36,978 bases of DNA, from NCBI GenBank assembly GCA_902761625.1, contig CACWLH010000017.1, positions 1 to 36,978 on the forward strand, written 5' to 3'. Origin of the DNA: an uncultured Erysipelotrichaceae bacterium. Its GTDB lineage: Bacteria; Bacillota_I; Bacilli_A; Erysipelotrichales; Erysipelotrichaceae. Positions 15,532-22,460 of this stretch are shown here, piece after piece; the first letter of the stretch is position 1, and every line of letters begins with the position of its first letter. The translations under genes were made by a program, and so were the position numbers. The notes beneath the pieces are model-generated. The model made no database searches and was not told the origin of the DNA. It saw only the letters and a program-made list of their open reading frames with translations.

Positions 15532-16656
15532 TCACTGCTCCAGCTGTGCAGCGGCCTTTTCAAGCCAGCTTGTGATTTCAATATGCTGGGGGCATGCATC
15601 CTCACACTGCAGGCAGTGGATGCATTCGGAAGCCTTGCCGCCTTCTTTGGTCGCGGAAAGATAACGTCTCTTCGCATCTTCCGTCTGGCCGTAGATGAGA
15701 TCTCTGTTCATGGCTGCGAAGATACCGGGGATGTTGATCTGCATCGGGCATCCCTTTGTGCAGTAATGGCAGGATGTGCACTTGATCTGGGTAATGCCTG
15801 CCAGTGCCTTCTGGGCCTTTTCGATGGTCTGCTGCTCCGCCTCATCCAGCGGTTTGAAATCAGACATATAAGAGAGGTTGTCCTCCATCTGGCCGATTGT
15901 GCTCATGCCGGAGAGAACGACCATGACCTGGTCAAGACTTGCGACATAGCGGATTGCCCAGGACGCGTTGGACGCATCCGGATTGGCCTCTTTGAAAATG
16001 TCCGTGATCTGCTGGGGAGGGTTGGCAAGTGTGCCGCCCTTGACCGGCTCCATGACCACGACCGGCTTGTTGTGCTTCACACAGACCTCATATACCTTTC
16101 TGGACTGGACAATCGGATCATCCCAGTCGGCATAGTTGATCTGAAGCTGAACGAATTCCGCATCCGGATGCTTTGTCAGCACTTCCTCGAGAACTTCGGC
16201 AGAATCATGGAATGAGAAACCGTAATGTCTGATCAGTCCCTTTTCCTTGGCTTCCTTCACGAATTCCCAGATGCCGTATTTTTCATAATTGTCGATGTTT
16301 TCCTTGCTTAACGCATGGAGAAGATAGAAATCAAAATAACCTGCGCCGGTGCGCTCGAGCGATGTCTGCAGCTGCTTCTTTGCCTCTTCCTCATTGGCCG
16401 CAGCCCAGTTGCCCGCATTCAGTTTGGTTGCCAGATAATAGCTGTCACGCGGATATCTGTCGACCAGAGCCTGTTTCACAACTTCTTCCGATCCCTGATA
16501 AACATAAGCCGTGTCAACGTACTTCAGGCCGGACGCAAGGAAACGGTCAACCATCTCCTTGACCTGTTCGATGTCAAATGATTTGTCCTCAAAGCGGGGC
16601 AGACGCATCATTCCGAAACCCAGCTTGGGCATCTGTGTTCCAAAGAATTCCTTCAT
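15532..16656 (-). CDS. Aldo/keto reductase with C-terminal 2[4Fe-4S] ferredoxin domain
   Basis: A 374-residue aldo/keto reductase. The catalytic tetrad is visible: D48 and Y53 in DTAYVY, K78 in LATKL and H114 in LLHAL. The TIM barrel is followed by a ferredoxin-like domain with CTSCHYCTKGCP (about 295-310) and CIHCLQCEDACP (C345, C348, C351, C355), expected to bind two 4Fe-4S clusters. Such Fe-S aldo/keto reductases are common in anaerobes, but their substrates are mostly unknown. The gene is first in an operon with larC and an amidohydrolase. The start at 16656 has a GAGGAGG site; the open frame extends 41 codons further but lacks conserved sequence. An inverted repeat covers its likely -10 box. 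Confidence 0.9.
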   Translation of the reverse strand: MKEFFGTQMPKLGFGMMRLPRFEDKSFDIEQVKEMVDRFLASGLKYVDTAYVYQGSEEVVKQALVDRYPRDSYYLATKLNAGNWAAANEEEAKKQLQTSLERTGAGYFDFYLLHALSKENIDNYEKYGIWEFVKEAKEKGLIRHYGFSFHDSAEVLEEVLTKHPDAEFVQLQINYADWDDPIVQSRKVYEVCVKHNKPVVVMEPVKGGTLANPPQQITDIFKEANPDASNASWAIRYVASLDQVMVVLSGMSTIGQMEDNLSYMSDFKPLDEAEQQTIEKAQKALAGITQIKCTSCHYCTKGCPMQINIPGIFAAMNRDLIYGQTEDAKRRYLSATKEGGKASECIHCLQCEDACPQHIEITSWLEKAAAQLEQ

Positions 16657-16690
16657 TTGATTTTCCTCCTCTTTTTTGATATTTGCTGCA

Positions 16691-16715
16691 CAGGAATTAT
16701 ATCCGATCATTCCTG
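16691..16715 (-). promoter_or_regulatory. Promoter -10 box inside an inverted repeat (possible operator)
   Basis: On the minus strand a consensus TATAAT (16701-16696) lies 40 bases before the aldo/keto reductase start. It is embedded in the inverted repeat CAGGAAT-N11-ATTCCTG (16691-16697 and 16709-16715). The repeat overlapping the -10 box would suit a repressor site. No good -35 box is visible. The regulator is unknown. Confidence 0.45.
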
Positions 16716-16739
16716 TTCCTTCGATGATTATGACCTTAT

Positions 16740-17234
16740 TCAGACAATCTGGTTCAGATCCGCCCACCGTACCCTGCATCCGTGTTTCAGAAGAAGCGCA
16801 AACAGATCATTGCCTTTGAGAAATACGGTTGCCGTGTTTTCCATGGGATGAATACCGATCAGGCGGTTCTGAAAGCGGATGTCAATGACTGCCTCACAGC
16901 GATGATCCCTGTCATTGAGGATGCCGAATGTGCACACATTGCCTTTCTGAAGACCGAGAATCTTTTTCAGATCATTTTCCGACGCGAAGGAAAGCGGTCT
17001 TGAACCGAGTATATGGCGCAATGCCTTCAGGTCCGTTCTTGTTTTGCCATCCGCGGAAACCAGATAATAATTCCGCTTTTTGTCATCGCGCAGAAAGAGA
17101 TTGACGGCCACATCCTCTTCGTGTTCCAGATGAAGCTGTCTCATTTCCTCCATGGTGAAAACAGGCGGATGTTCAGTCAGTGTGAATTCCGTCTTTTCTT
17201 TTTTCAGCAATGCCAGCACGTCTGTTTTATTCAT
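16740..17234 (-). CDS. proX: Prolyl-tRNA editing protein (ProX / YbaK family)
   Basis: A 164-residue single-domain YbaK/ProX protein. Members of the ProXp-ala branch hydrolyse alanine wrongly attached to tRNA-Pro, in trans to prolyl-tRNA synthetase. Visible features are the N-terminal FTLTEHPPVFTMEEM, the central VNLFLRDDKKRNYYLVSAD segment with KTRTDLK after it, RPLSFASENDL and the late IGIHPMENTATVFL. The length is normal. The start at 17234 overlaps the stop of the upstream radical SAM gene by four bases (ATGA); the open frame runs further upstream, but only within that gene. It is the last gene in the Nudix-radical SAM-proX operon. Confidence 0.9.
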   Translation of the reverse strand: MNKTDVLALLKKEKTEFTLTEHPPVFTMEEMRQLHLEHEEDVAVNLFLRDDKKRNYYLVSADGKTRTDLKALRHILGSRPLSFASENDLKKILGLQKGNVCTFGILNDRDHRCEAVIDIRFQNRLIGIHPMENTATVFLKGNDLFALLLKHGCRVRWADLNQIV

Positions 17235-18148
17235 GGTTTCAGCAGACACCCCTGTGTAATGTTTTTCACTTTCAGCTGCCGGGAAATGGTATTGAGCACA
17301 CGGCGCTTGTCTTTGCTCCAAAGCGGAGCGAGCAGATATTCCCCGTTGCCGTCTCCGCTTAAACGGTGGATGACGATATCGGGGTTCAGGTGGCCGATGC
17401 ACAAGGCGATGAGATCCGCATATTCTTCAAGACTCAGCACATGGAACTGATCCGGATGTTTCTCATAAAGATCGCCGAGATCCGTGCCTTTGAGATAATG
17501 AAGCAGCTGCAGCTTGACGCCCTGAATATGACATGCATTGAGATGATGAATGGTTTCAAGAATCATTTCCGGATTTTCAAACGGAAGCCCGATGATCACA
17601 TGAACAATCACATCAATGTCAGCCTCACGGAGTCCTCTGACGCATTCATCAAACACTTCAAGCGGATATCCGCGCCGCATCCACTTTGCGCTTGATTCGT
17701 GGATGGACTGCAGGCCCAGTTCCACCATAAACAGTTTTTCCGGATGATTCTGTTTCAGCTCTTTCAGAAGCGAAAGCACATCCGCATCCACGCAATCGGG
17801 TCTGGTCGCAATGGAAATACCGGCGAAAAGCGGATCTTCCAGAGCGGCTGTAAACAGTTTTCTGAGTCTTTCAACCGGCGCATATGTGTTTGTATAAGCC
17901 TGGAAATAGGCGATGTAATCCCCTTCTGAAGCATTCTGGTGATTGAAGACCATCTGTTCACGCCGCATCGGCTGTCCGTCATATTTCACGGCAAAATCGC
18001 CGGAGCCGCCCGCACAGAAAATACATCCTCTTGTATCGATCTTTCCATCGCGGTTGGGACATGTCATGTTCGCATCAAGAGCGGTGCGGTAAAGCTTTCT
18101 GCCGTATGCTTCTTTGCACCAGGCGGGAAATGAAAGATAGCGTTCCAT
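17231..18148 (-). CDS. Radical SAM protein of the TIGR01212 (YtqA/YhcC) family
   Basis: A 305-residue radical SAM enzyme. The cluster cysteines follow the spacing of this family: C30 in NMTCPNRDG, then GCIFC (C42, C45). Other features are the GISIATRPDCVD segment, VELGLQSIHESS and the GLPFENPEMILET loop. The substrate of this widespread family is not firmly established; it resembles the radical SAM part of Elp3-type proteins. It starts three bases after the Nudix gene stop and overlaps proX, so the three genes are probably one transcript. A role in RNA metabolism would fit the proX link but is only an inference. Confidence 0.85.
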   Translation of the reverse strand: MERYLSFPAWCKEAYGRKLYRTALDANMTCPNRDGKIDTRGCIFCAGGSGDFAVKYDGQPMRREQMVFNHQNASEGDYIAYFQAYTNTYAPVERLRKLFTAALEDPLFAGISIATRPDCVDADVLSLLKELKQNHPEKLFMVELGLQSIHESSAKWMRRGYPLEVFDECVRGLREADIDVIVHVIIGLPFENPEMILETIHHLNACHIQGVKLQLLHYLKGTDLGDLYEKHPDQFHVLSLEEYADLIALCIGHLNPDIVIHRLSGDGNGEYLLAPLWSKDKRRVLNTISRQLKVKNITQGCLLKP

Positions 18149-18151
18149 ATT

Positions 18152-18730
18152 TCAGTCCGCTTCCTTTTTCAGCCATTGTTCCATTTTCGTGTTGAGTTTG
18201 CAGTAAATATGTTCGACAAACCATGGTTCGGAGGATTTCACATAAACCTCTTCCGGTGCAAACCAGCCGACCGCATTGTTCTCATCAGGTTTGTTATGGA
18301 TGGACTGCGCACTGTCGGCAACCAGAAGATAGGTGACGTTGAGATGCAGATGACTGCTCACATATTCACCCTTTTTCACATGTCCGTCGACAGTCAGAAC
18401 CTCAACGGAAAAGATTTCCTCACTGAACGGACGCACATCATGGATGCCGCTTTCCTCGCGGACTTCCCTGAGTGCGACACTCAACAGGTCTTCCTCTCCG
18501 TCGGCGTGTCCGCCCAGCCATGCCCAGGAATCATAGAGATTGTGGTATGCCATCAGGACCTTTGTATGATCTTCCGATACCACCCATGCCGAGGCGGTCA
18601 TATGAGCCAGACGGTTATCGCGTGTATAAATGTCTTTCTGCATCTGCAGAAGTTCCAGGATCAGTTCTCTGTCCTTTTCCTCCTGTTCATTGAACGGTAT
18701 GTAATTTCTCAGTTCTTCTTTCAGATTCAT
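18152..18730 (-). CDS. Nudix hydrolase
   Basis: A 192-residue Nudix hydrolase. The Nudix box spans 74-96 and matches the G-x5-E-x7-REVxEExGI pattern (G74, E80, R88, E89, E92, E93, G95). The motif is preceded by DSWAWLGGHADG. Residues 15-40 form a helical extension before the fold. Enzymes of this type cleave a nucleoside diphosphate linked to another group, using magnesium; the substrate here is not evident. It is first in a three-gene operon, only three bases from the radical SAM gene. Confidence 0.88.
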   Translation of the reverse strand: MNLKEELRNYIPFNEQEEKDRELILELLQMQKDIYTRDNRLAHMTASAWVVSEDHTKVLMAYHNLYDSWAWLGGHADGEEDLLSVALREVREESGIHDVRPFSEEIFSVEVLTVDGHVKKGEYVSSHLHLNVTYLLVADSAQSIHNKPDENNAVGWFAPEEVYVKSSEPWFVEHIYCKLNTKMEQWLKKEAD

Positions 18731-18755
18731 GACAATATCTTAATACATTTCCAAA

Positions 18756-18775
18756 GAAAAACGGACCGCAGTCCG
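18756..18775 (-). terminator. Terminator of the conserved hypothetical gene at 18784
   Basis: On the minus strand CGGAC (18775-18771) pairs with GTCCG (18766-18762), followed by TTTTTC. The stem is short but GC-rich, 9 bases past the stop. Confidence 0.6.
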
Positions 18776-18783
18776 CTGTTTCC

Positions 18784-19200
18784 TTATAATTCCGACAGGG
18801 CGTCCAGAAGTCCCTCCACCTGGGCGATGAGATCCTGAACCTTTCCTCTGGCATTGTTGATTCTGGATTGTGAAAGCATGTCCGTCATAAAATTATCAAA
18901 GACATAATCCGCCACTCCCAGGAAATCATCGATTTCCGTATCCAGCTGATAAAACCCGTTGAGATCAAGCAGTTCCCGGTTGAGTATTTTCAGGGACTGA
19001 TGAGCACTGCGCATTTCATCGGATGCCTCACGCATTTTCTTACGCTTGACAGCGGTGATGATCATGCCTCCTCCCATGATATCCGCGATTCCCCAGTTTC
19101 TGGCCTTGGAGAGCATTTCGTCCGCATTGTAAAGATGATACAGGGCGTCATTGGCCGCGTTGACCGCTTCCGCCACTTCGGTTTCATAATCTTTTTCCAT
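18784..19200 (-). CDS. Conserved hypothetical helical protein
   Basis: A 138-residue, mostly helical, acidic protein with no signal peptide. A short glycine-containing segment, ARNWGIADIMGGGMI (about 33-47), is flanked by long helices with heptad-like spacing. It resembles a family of uncharacterised Bacillota proteins that carry the same NWGI-D-GGG segment between helices; I recognise the pattern but know no function. There is no Shine-Dalgarno sequence before the ATG. Its likely -10 box lies about 17 bases upstream. The gene is monocistronic. Confidence 0.7.
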   Translation of the reverse strand: MEKDYETEVAEAVNAANDALYHLYNADEMLSKARNWGIADIMGGGMIITAVKRKKMREASDEMRSAHQSLKILNRELLDLNGFYQLDTEIDDFLGVADYVFDNFMTDMLSQSRINNARGKVQDLIAQVEGLLDALSEL

Positions 19201-19217
19201 AATTCAAGTGTACACGA

Positions 19218-19248
19218 TTTATATGGTCCTTCAAACATGCTTTCTCAA
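19218..19248 (-). promoter_or_regulatory. Candidate promoter of the gene at 18784-19200
   Basis: On the minus strand TTGAGA (19248-19243), 19 bases and TATAAA (19223-19218). It would leave a leader of only about a dozen bases without a ribosome binding site. Confidence 0.35.
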
Positions 19249-19256
19249 TTTTAAAC

Positions 19257-19287
19257 AAGAGAAAAGCAGCACTGTTTCCAGTACTGC
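19257..19287 (-). terminator. Terminator after the PTS IIB gene
   Basis: On the minus strand GCAGTACTG (19287-19279) pairs with CAGTGCTGC (19274-19266) with one wobble, loop GAAA, then TTTTCTCTT. It probably ends the metY2-IIB transcript. Confidence 0.8.
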
Positions 19288-19298
19288 CTGAATGACTG

Positions 19299-19610
19299 TC
19301 ATTCGCTTTCTTCGATGGTTCTTTCCGCCAGCTCAATGATTGCATCTCCGTCGATCATGCCGAACATATGCATATCCATGGCTGAGAATTTCGCATCCGG
19401 AAACTTTCTCTGCAGCGAACCGATCTGAAATGAGATCTGGGGAGCGACAAGCACAACATCTGCCTCCGGAACATATTTTCCCGCCTGCTCGATGGTTGTG
19501 GCCTCAAACTCATACTCGGTTTTTCCGCTCTTCGCAACTGCCTCTTCCAGTTTGCTCAGCAGCATCGTTGTGGAAATGCCCGCACCGCAAAGAAGTAAAA
19601 TCTTCTTCAT
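19299..19610 (-). CDS. Orphan PTS IIB component, lactose/cellobiose family
   Basis: A 103-residue IIB protein. The phosphorylated cysteine is C8 in LLCGAGISTTMLL, the lactose/N,N'-diacetylchitobiose family signature. The rest (EADVVLVAPQISF, DMHMFGMIDGDAII) also fits. A IIB transfers phosphate from IIA to the sugar bound by IIC. No IIA or IIC gene is in the window, so it either works with partners elsewhere or has a regulatory task. A GGAGG site at 8-base spacing supports the start. It follows metY2 by 65 bases with no clear terminator between them. Confidence 0.9.
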   Translation of the reverse strand: MKKILLLCGAGISTTMLLSKLEEAVAKSGKTEYEFEATTIEQAGKYVPEADVVLVAPQISFQIGSLQRKFPDAKFSAMDMHMFGMIDGDAIIELAERTIEESE

Positions 19611-19675
19611 GTTACTGTCCTCCGCTTTACACAGTTATTGTAAAACCGAAATTTATCTGCTTGCAAGATCAATGC

Positions 19676-20950
19676 TTAAAGCTGATCCAGCGCATTTCTG
19701 AGATCATCGATGATATCATCAACATTTTCGATACCGACCGAAAGTCTGATCAGATCCGGTCCGACACCCGCCGCGACGAGTTCCTCATCGCTCATCTGGC
19801 GATGGGTGCTGTTTGCCGGGTGCAGAACACATGTGTGGGCATCCGCAACATGGGTGGCGATGATTGCGACCTTGAGGTGCTTCATGAATTCCTCAGCCGC
19901 CTTTCTGCCGCCTTTGACGCCGAAGGAGACAACGCCGCATGTGCCCTCGGGCATATACTTCTTCGCTCTTTCGTAATATTTGTTGGAAGGCAGTCCCGGA
20001 TAGTTGACCCATGCGATTCTGTCATCGCCTTCCAGGAATTCAGCGACTTTCTGCGCGTTGGCGCAATGACGCTCCATGCGCACAGCCAGAGACTCGAGGC
20101 CGAGGTTGAGCAGGAAGGCATGCATCGGCGCCTGGATGGAACCGAGATCTCTCATCAGCTGAGCGGTTGCCTTGGTGATGAAGGCTCCCTCAAGACCGAA
20201 CTTTTCGGCATAGGTGATGCCGTGGTAGGACTCATCCGGTGTGGTCAGACCCGGGAACTTGTCTTTGTGGGCCATCCAGTCGAATTTGCCGGAATCAACG
20301 ATACAGCCGCCGACCGCGGAATCATGGCCGTCCATGTATTTGGTGGTGGAATGGGTGACGATGTCAGCGCCCCATTCAATCGGACGGCAGAAGATCGGTG
20401 TGGCGAATGTGTTGTCAATGATCAGCGGCACGCCATGGGAATGAGCCGCATTGGCAAAGCGTTCAATGTCAAACACGGTCAGGGCCGGATTGGCGATGGT
20501 CTCACCGAAGACACACTTGGTATTGGGCTTGAACGCAGCTTCGAGTTCTTCATCGCTGCAGTCCGGATCAACAAATGTGAAGTCAATGCCCATGCGGCGC
20601 ATGGTGACATTGAACAGATTGTATGTGCCGCCATAAATGGCCGCCGAAGCGACGACATGGTCACCGCAGGAAGCCAGATTGAAGACAGCGAAGAATGAAG
20701 CAGCCTGGCCTGAGCTTGTCAGCATCGCCGCACTGCCGCCCTCAAGCGCCGCAATCTTGGCAGCCACGTGATCGTTGGTCGGGTTCTGCAGTCTGGTATA
20801 AAAGTATCCGGATGCCTCCAGATCGAACAGTTTTCCCATGTCCTCACTGGTATCGTATTTGAAGGTAGTGCTCTGGATGATCGGCACCATTCTCGGCTCG
20901 CCGTTTTTGGGCACATAGCCGGCCTGGACGCACTTGGTTTCCTTTTTCAT
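19676..20950 (-). CDS. O-acetylhomoserine sulfhydrylase-like PLP enzyme, copy 2
   Basis: A 424-residue Cys/Met metabolism PLP enzyme. Features are YTRLQNPTNDHVAAKIAALE (51-70), SAAIYGGTYNLF, LIIDNTFATPIFCRP with the PLP aspartate, and the Schiff-base lysine K204 in HSTTKYMDGHD. It is clearly diverged from copy 1 (for example MDGHDSAVGG instead of INGHGTAIGG), so the two are old paralogues rather than a recent duplication. It probably makes homocysteine from O-acetylhomoserine and sulfide; methionine gamma-lyase or a thiol variant is possible. The start is ATG 20950, with AGGAG at 8 bases; a TTG six bases upstream would sit too close to that site. The PTS IIB gene follows. Confidence 0.88.
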   Translation of the reverse strand: MKKETKCVQAGYVPKNGEPRMVPIIQSTTFKYDTSEDMGKLFDLEASGYFYTRLQNPTNDHVAAKIAALEGGSAAMLTSSGQAASFFAVFNLASCGDHVVASAAIYGGTYNLFNVTMRRMGIDFTFVDPDCSDEELEAAFKPNTKCVFGETIANPALTVFDIERFANAAHSHGVPLIIDNTFATPIFCRPIEWGADIVTHSTTKYMDGHDSAVGGCIVDSGKFDWMAHKDKFPGLTTPDESYHGITYAEKFGLEGAFITKATAQLMRDLGSIQAPMHAFLLNLGLESLAVRMERHCANAQKVAEFLEGDDRIAWVNYPGLPSNKYYERAKKYMPEGTCGVVSFGVKGGRKAAEEFMKHLKVAIIATHVADAHTCVLHPANSTHRQMSDEELVAAGVGPDLIRLSVGIENVDDIIDDLRNALDQL

Positions 20951-20976
20951 ATGCAAGTCTCCTCAATATAACAAAT

Positions 20977-20982
20977 ATTATA
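20977..20982 (-). promoter_or_regulatory. Consensus -10 box before metY copy 2
   Basis: TATAAT on the minus strand, 27 bases before the ATG at 20950. No convincing -35 box is seen at 16-18 bases, so an activator or another sigma contact may be needed. Some transcription may also run in from the bcp-yaaA unit, since no terminator separates them. Confidence 0.45.
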
Positions 20983-21016
20983 AGCGTTCTTTATGCATGT
21001 ATTGCCCACGAATTTT

Positions 21017-21181
21017 TCATCGGTCCCTTTTTTTCATCATTTGCGGATTGGCCGCAATGCAAAGACAGACGGAAGTGAAAAAGATATAGAGAAATCTTCC
21101 CGTCAATGCGAAGATGAGCAGGAAAACAGCAGCGATGACACCGTATACAATTCTGTATGATCTGATCTGTTTCTCATCCAT
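21017..21181 (-). CDS. Small single-pass membrane protein in the peroxide operon
   Basis: A 54-residue ORF starting MDEKQIRSYRIVYG and ending MMKKRDR. Residues about 11-45 are strongly hydrophobic (VIAAVFLLIFALTG, then FLYIFFTSVCLCIAA) with positive charges at both ends, predicting one long or two short membrane segments. It starts three bases after the yaaA stop, with AAGGGAAA as ribosome binding site inside the yaaA end, so it should be co-transcribed with bcp and yaaA. I recognise no family. Position, spacing and composition support a real gene. Confidence 0.65.
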   Translation of the reverse strand: MDEKQIRSYRIVYGVIAAVFLLIFALTGRFLYIFFTSVCLCIAANPQMMKKRDR

Positions 21182-21184
21182 GAC

Positions 21185-21925
21185 TTATTTTCCCTTCTTC
21201 ACAAACACATATTCCGTTTCATCCGAAAGCATTCGGCTGTATTCATAGCCCGCATTGAAGTTCACAATTTCGTGCACATCCTCCACCTGGTTTTCAGAAA
21301 GCCACCAGGTCATTTCACCGCGGGCCATCTTGGCCATGGTTGCCTTCTGCACGGGTCTGCCGTTTTTGATCTGTGCAAAGACAGCCGTGATCATCGTGTC
21401 ATCCTCACCAAGATATTCCTGCACACAGCGGGAATATTCCTTTGAGGCAAGATTGAGAATGATGCCGTCCTCATCCCTGACCTCTCTGTAAATATCATCC
21501 TTCCAGTAATCATAAAGACTGCCTGTGTCCGGAAGAACCGCCTGCATTTCAAGCCGGTAGGGCACAATGCCGTCAAAGGGTTTCAGCACCCCGTAAAAAC
21601 CGCTCAGAATGCGCAGATGATTCTGAAGATATTCCAGCTGCCTGGCGGTCATGGCACCGGGAGCCAGATGCTGGAACGCCAGGCCGCTGTATGAAAACAC
21701 TGCCGGAGAAAGGCCCTTTCCCAGGTCCATATTCTCCAGCCGTTCCATATTTTCTCTGACCAGTGTGTCCGAACAGTTCCAGATCTTTTTCAGCTGCGCA
21801 TAATCATAGGATTTCAGATATTCCAGCAGCTGACCTGTCTTGTTGAGAAAAACAGGCAGATCGCGATATGCGAAATCATCGTCCGCCCTGACCATCTTTT
21901 TGGCCGGGGAAAGGATGATCCTCAT
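21185..21925 (-). CDS. yaaA: YaaA-family peroxide stress protein
   Basis: A 246-residue YaaA (UPF0246) protein. It starts with the family signature MRIILSPAKKM and has LSGFYGVLKPFDGIVPYRLEM, then ILNLASKEYSR and VHEIVNFNAGYEYS. In Escherichia coli, YaaA protects DNA and proteins from oxidative damage by limiting free iron; the structure is a DNA-binding fold. Length is normal. Its start overlaps the bcp stop by four bases (ATGA). The link to a thiol peroxidase gene fits a shared role in peroxide defence. Confidence 0.93.
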   Translation of the reverse strand: MRIILSPAKKMVRADDDFAYRDLPVFLNKTGQLLEYLKSYDYAQLKKIWNCSDTLVRENMERLENMDLGKGLSPAVFSYSGLAFQHLAPGAMTARQLEYLQNHLRILSGFYGVLKPFDGIVPYRLEMQAVLPDTGSLYDYWKDDIYREVRDEDGIILNLASKEYSRCVQEYLGEDDTMITAVFAQIKNGRPVQKATMAKMARGEMTWWLSENQVEDVHEIVNFNAGYEYSRMLSDETEYVFVKKGK

Positions 21926-22377
21926 GAAAGATCCGCCAGCACATCATCCGCGTGCGGCTGCGGTTTGACCTTCTGATAGGTTTTGATGATGATGCCGTTT
22001 TCATCAATGAGATAGGTGGAGCGCTCGGTTCCCATGACTTTCTTTCCGTACATGGTTTTCTCTTTCCACACATCATAAAGCTGAAGCACCTGATGTTCCG
22101 GGTCAGCCAGAAGCGTGAACGGAAGCTCCTGCTTTGTTTCAAAGTTCTTATGAGATTTCACATTATCCTTGGAGATGCCGAGAATCACAGCTCCTTTTTC
22201 TCTGATCTGCGGATAGCGGTCGCGGAATGAGCACGCCTCTTTGATACATCCCGCGGTCTGGTCCTTGGGATAAAAATAAAGAATCACTTTCTGACCGAGA
22301 TAATCGGACAGCTTATGGATTTCGCCGTTCTGGTCATACAGTTCGAAATCCGGGGCTTTTGTGCCTGTTTCAAGCAT
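21922..22377 (-). CDS. bcp: Thiol peroxidase, Bcp/PrxQ-type peroxiredoxin
   Basis: A 151-residue peroxiredoxin of the Bcp/PrxQ type, reducing hydrogen peroxide and organic peroxides with electrons from thioredoxin. The peroxidatic cysteine is C44 in YPKDQTAGC and the resolving cysteine is C49 (KEACSFRD), five residues later as usual in this class. The usual TPGC reads TAGC here, though the functional P-x3-T-x2-C pattern is kept. FTLLADPEHQV and TYLIDENGII are family-typical. It is the first gene of the bcp-yaaA-small membrane protein operon. Confidence 0.94.
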   Translation of the reverse strand: MLETGTKAPDFELYDQNGEIHKLSDYLGQKVILYFYPKDQTAGCIKEACSFRDRYPQIREKGAVILGISKDNVKSHKNFETKQELPFTLLADPEHQVLQLYDVWKEKTMYGKKVMGTERSTYLIDENGIIIKTYQKVKPQPHADDVLADLS

Positions 22378-22406
22378 TGTTGTTTACCTTCTTTCCTGTT
22401 CATTGT

Positions 22407-22437
22407 AACAAAAAGCTCCCGCAAGCGTGCGGAAGCT
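22407..22437 (-). terminator. Terminator of the large ABC exporter gene
   Basis: On the minus strand AGCTTCCGCA (22437-22428) pairs with TGCGGGAGCT (22423-22414) with one wobble, followed by TTTTTGTT. It lies 24 bases past the exporter stop and just before the bcp gene. Confidence 0.85.
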
Positions 22438-22460
22438 TATGACTTGTCTTTATGCGGATA

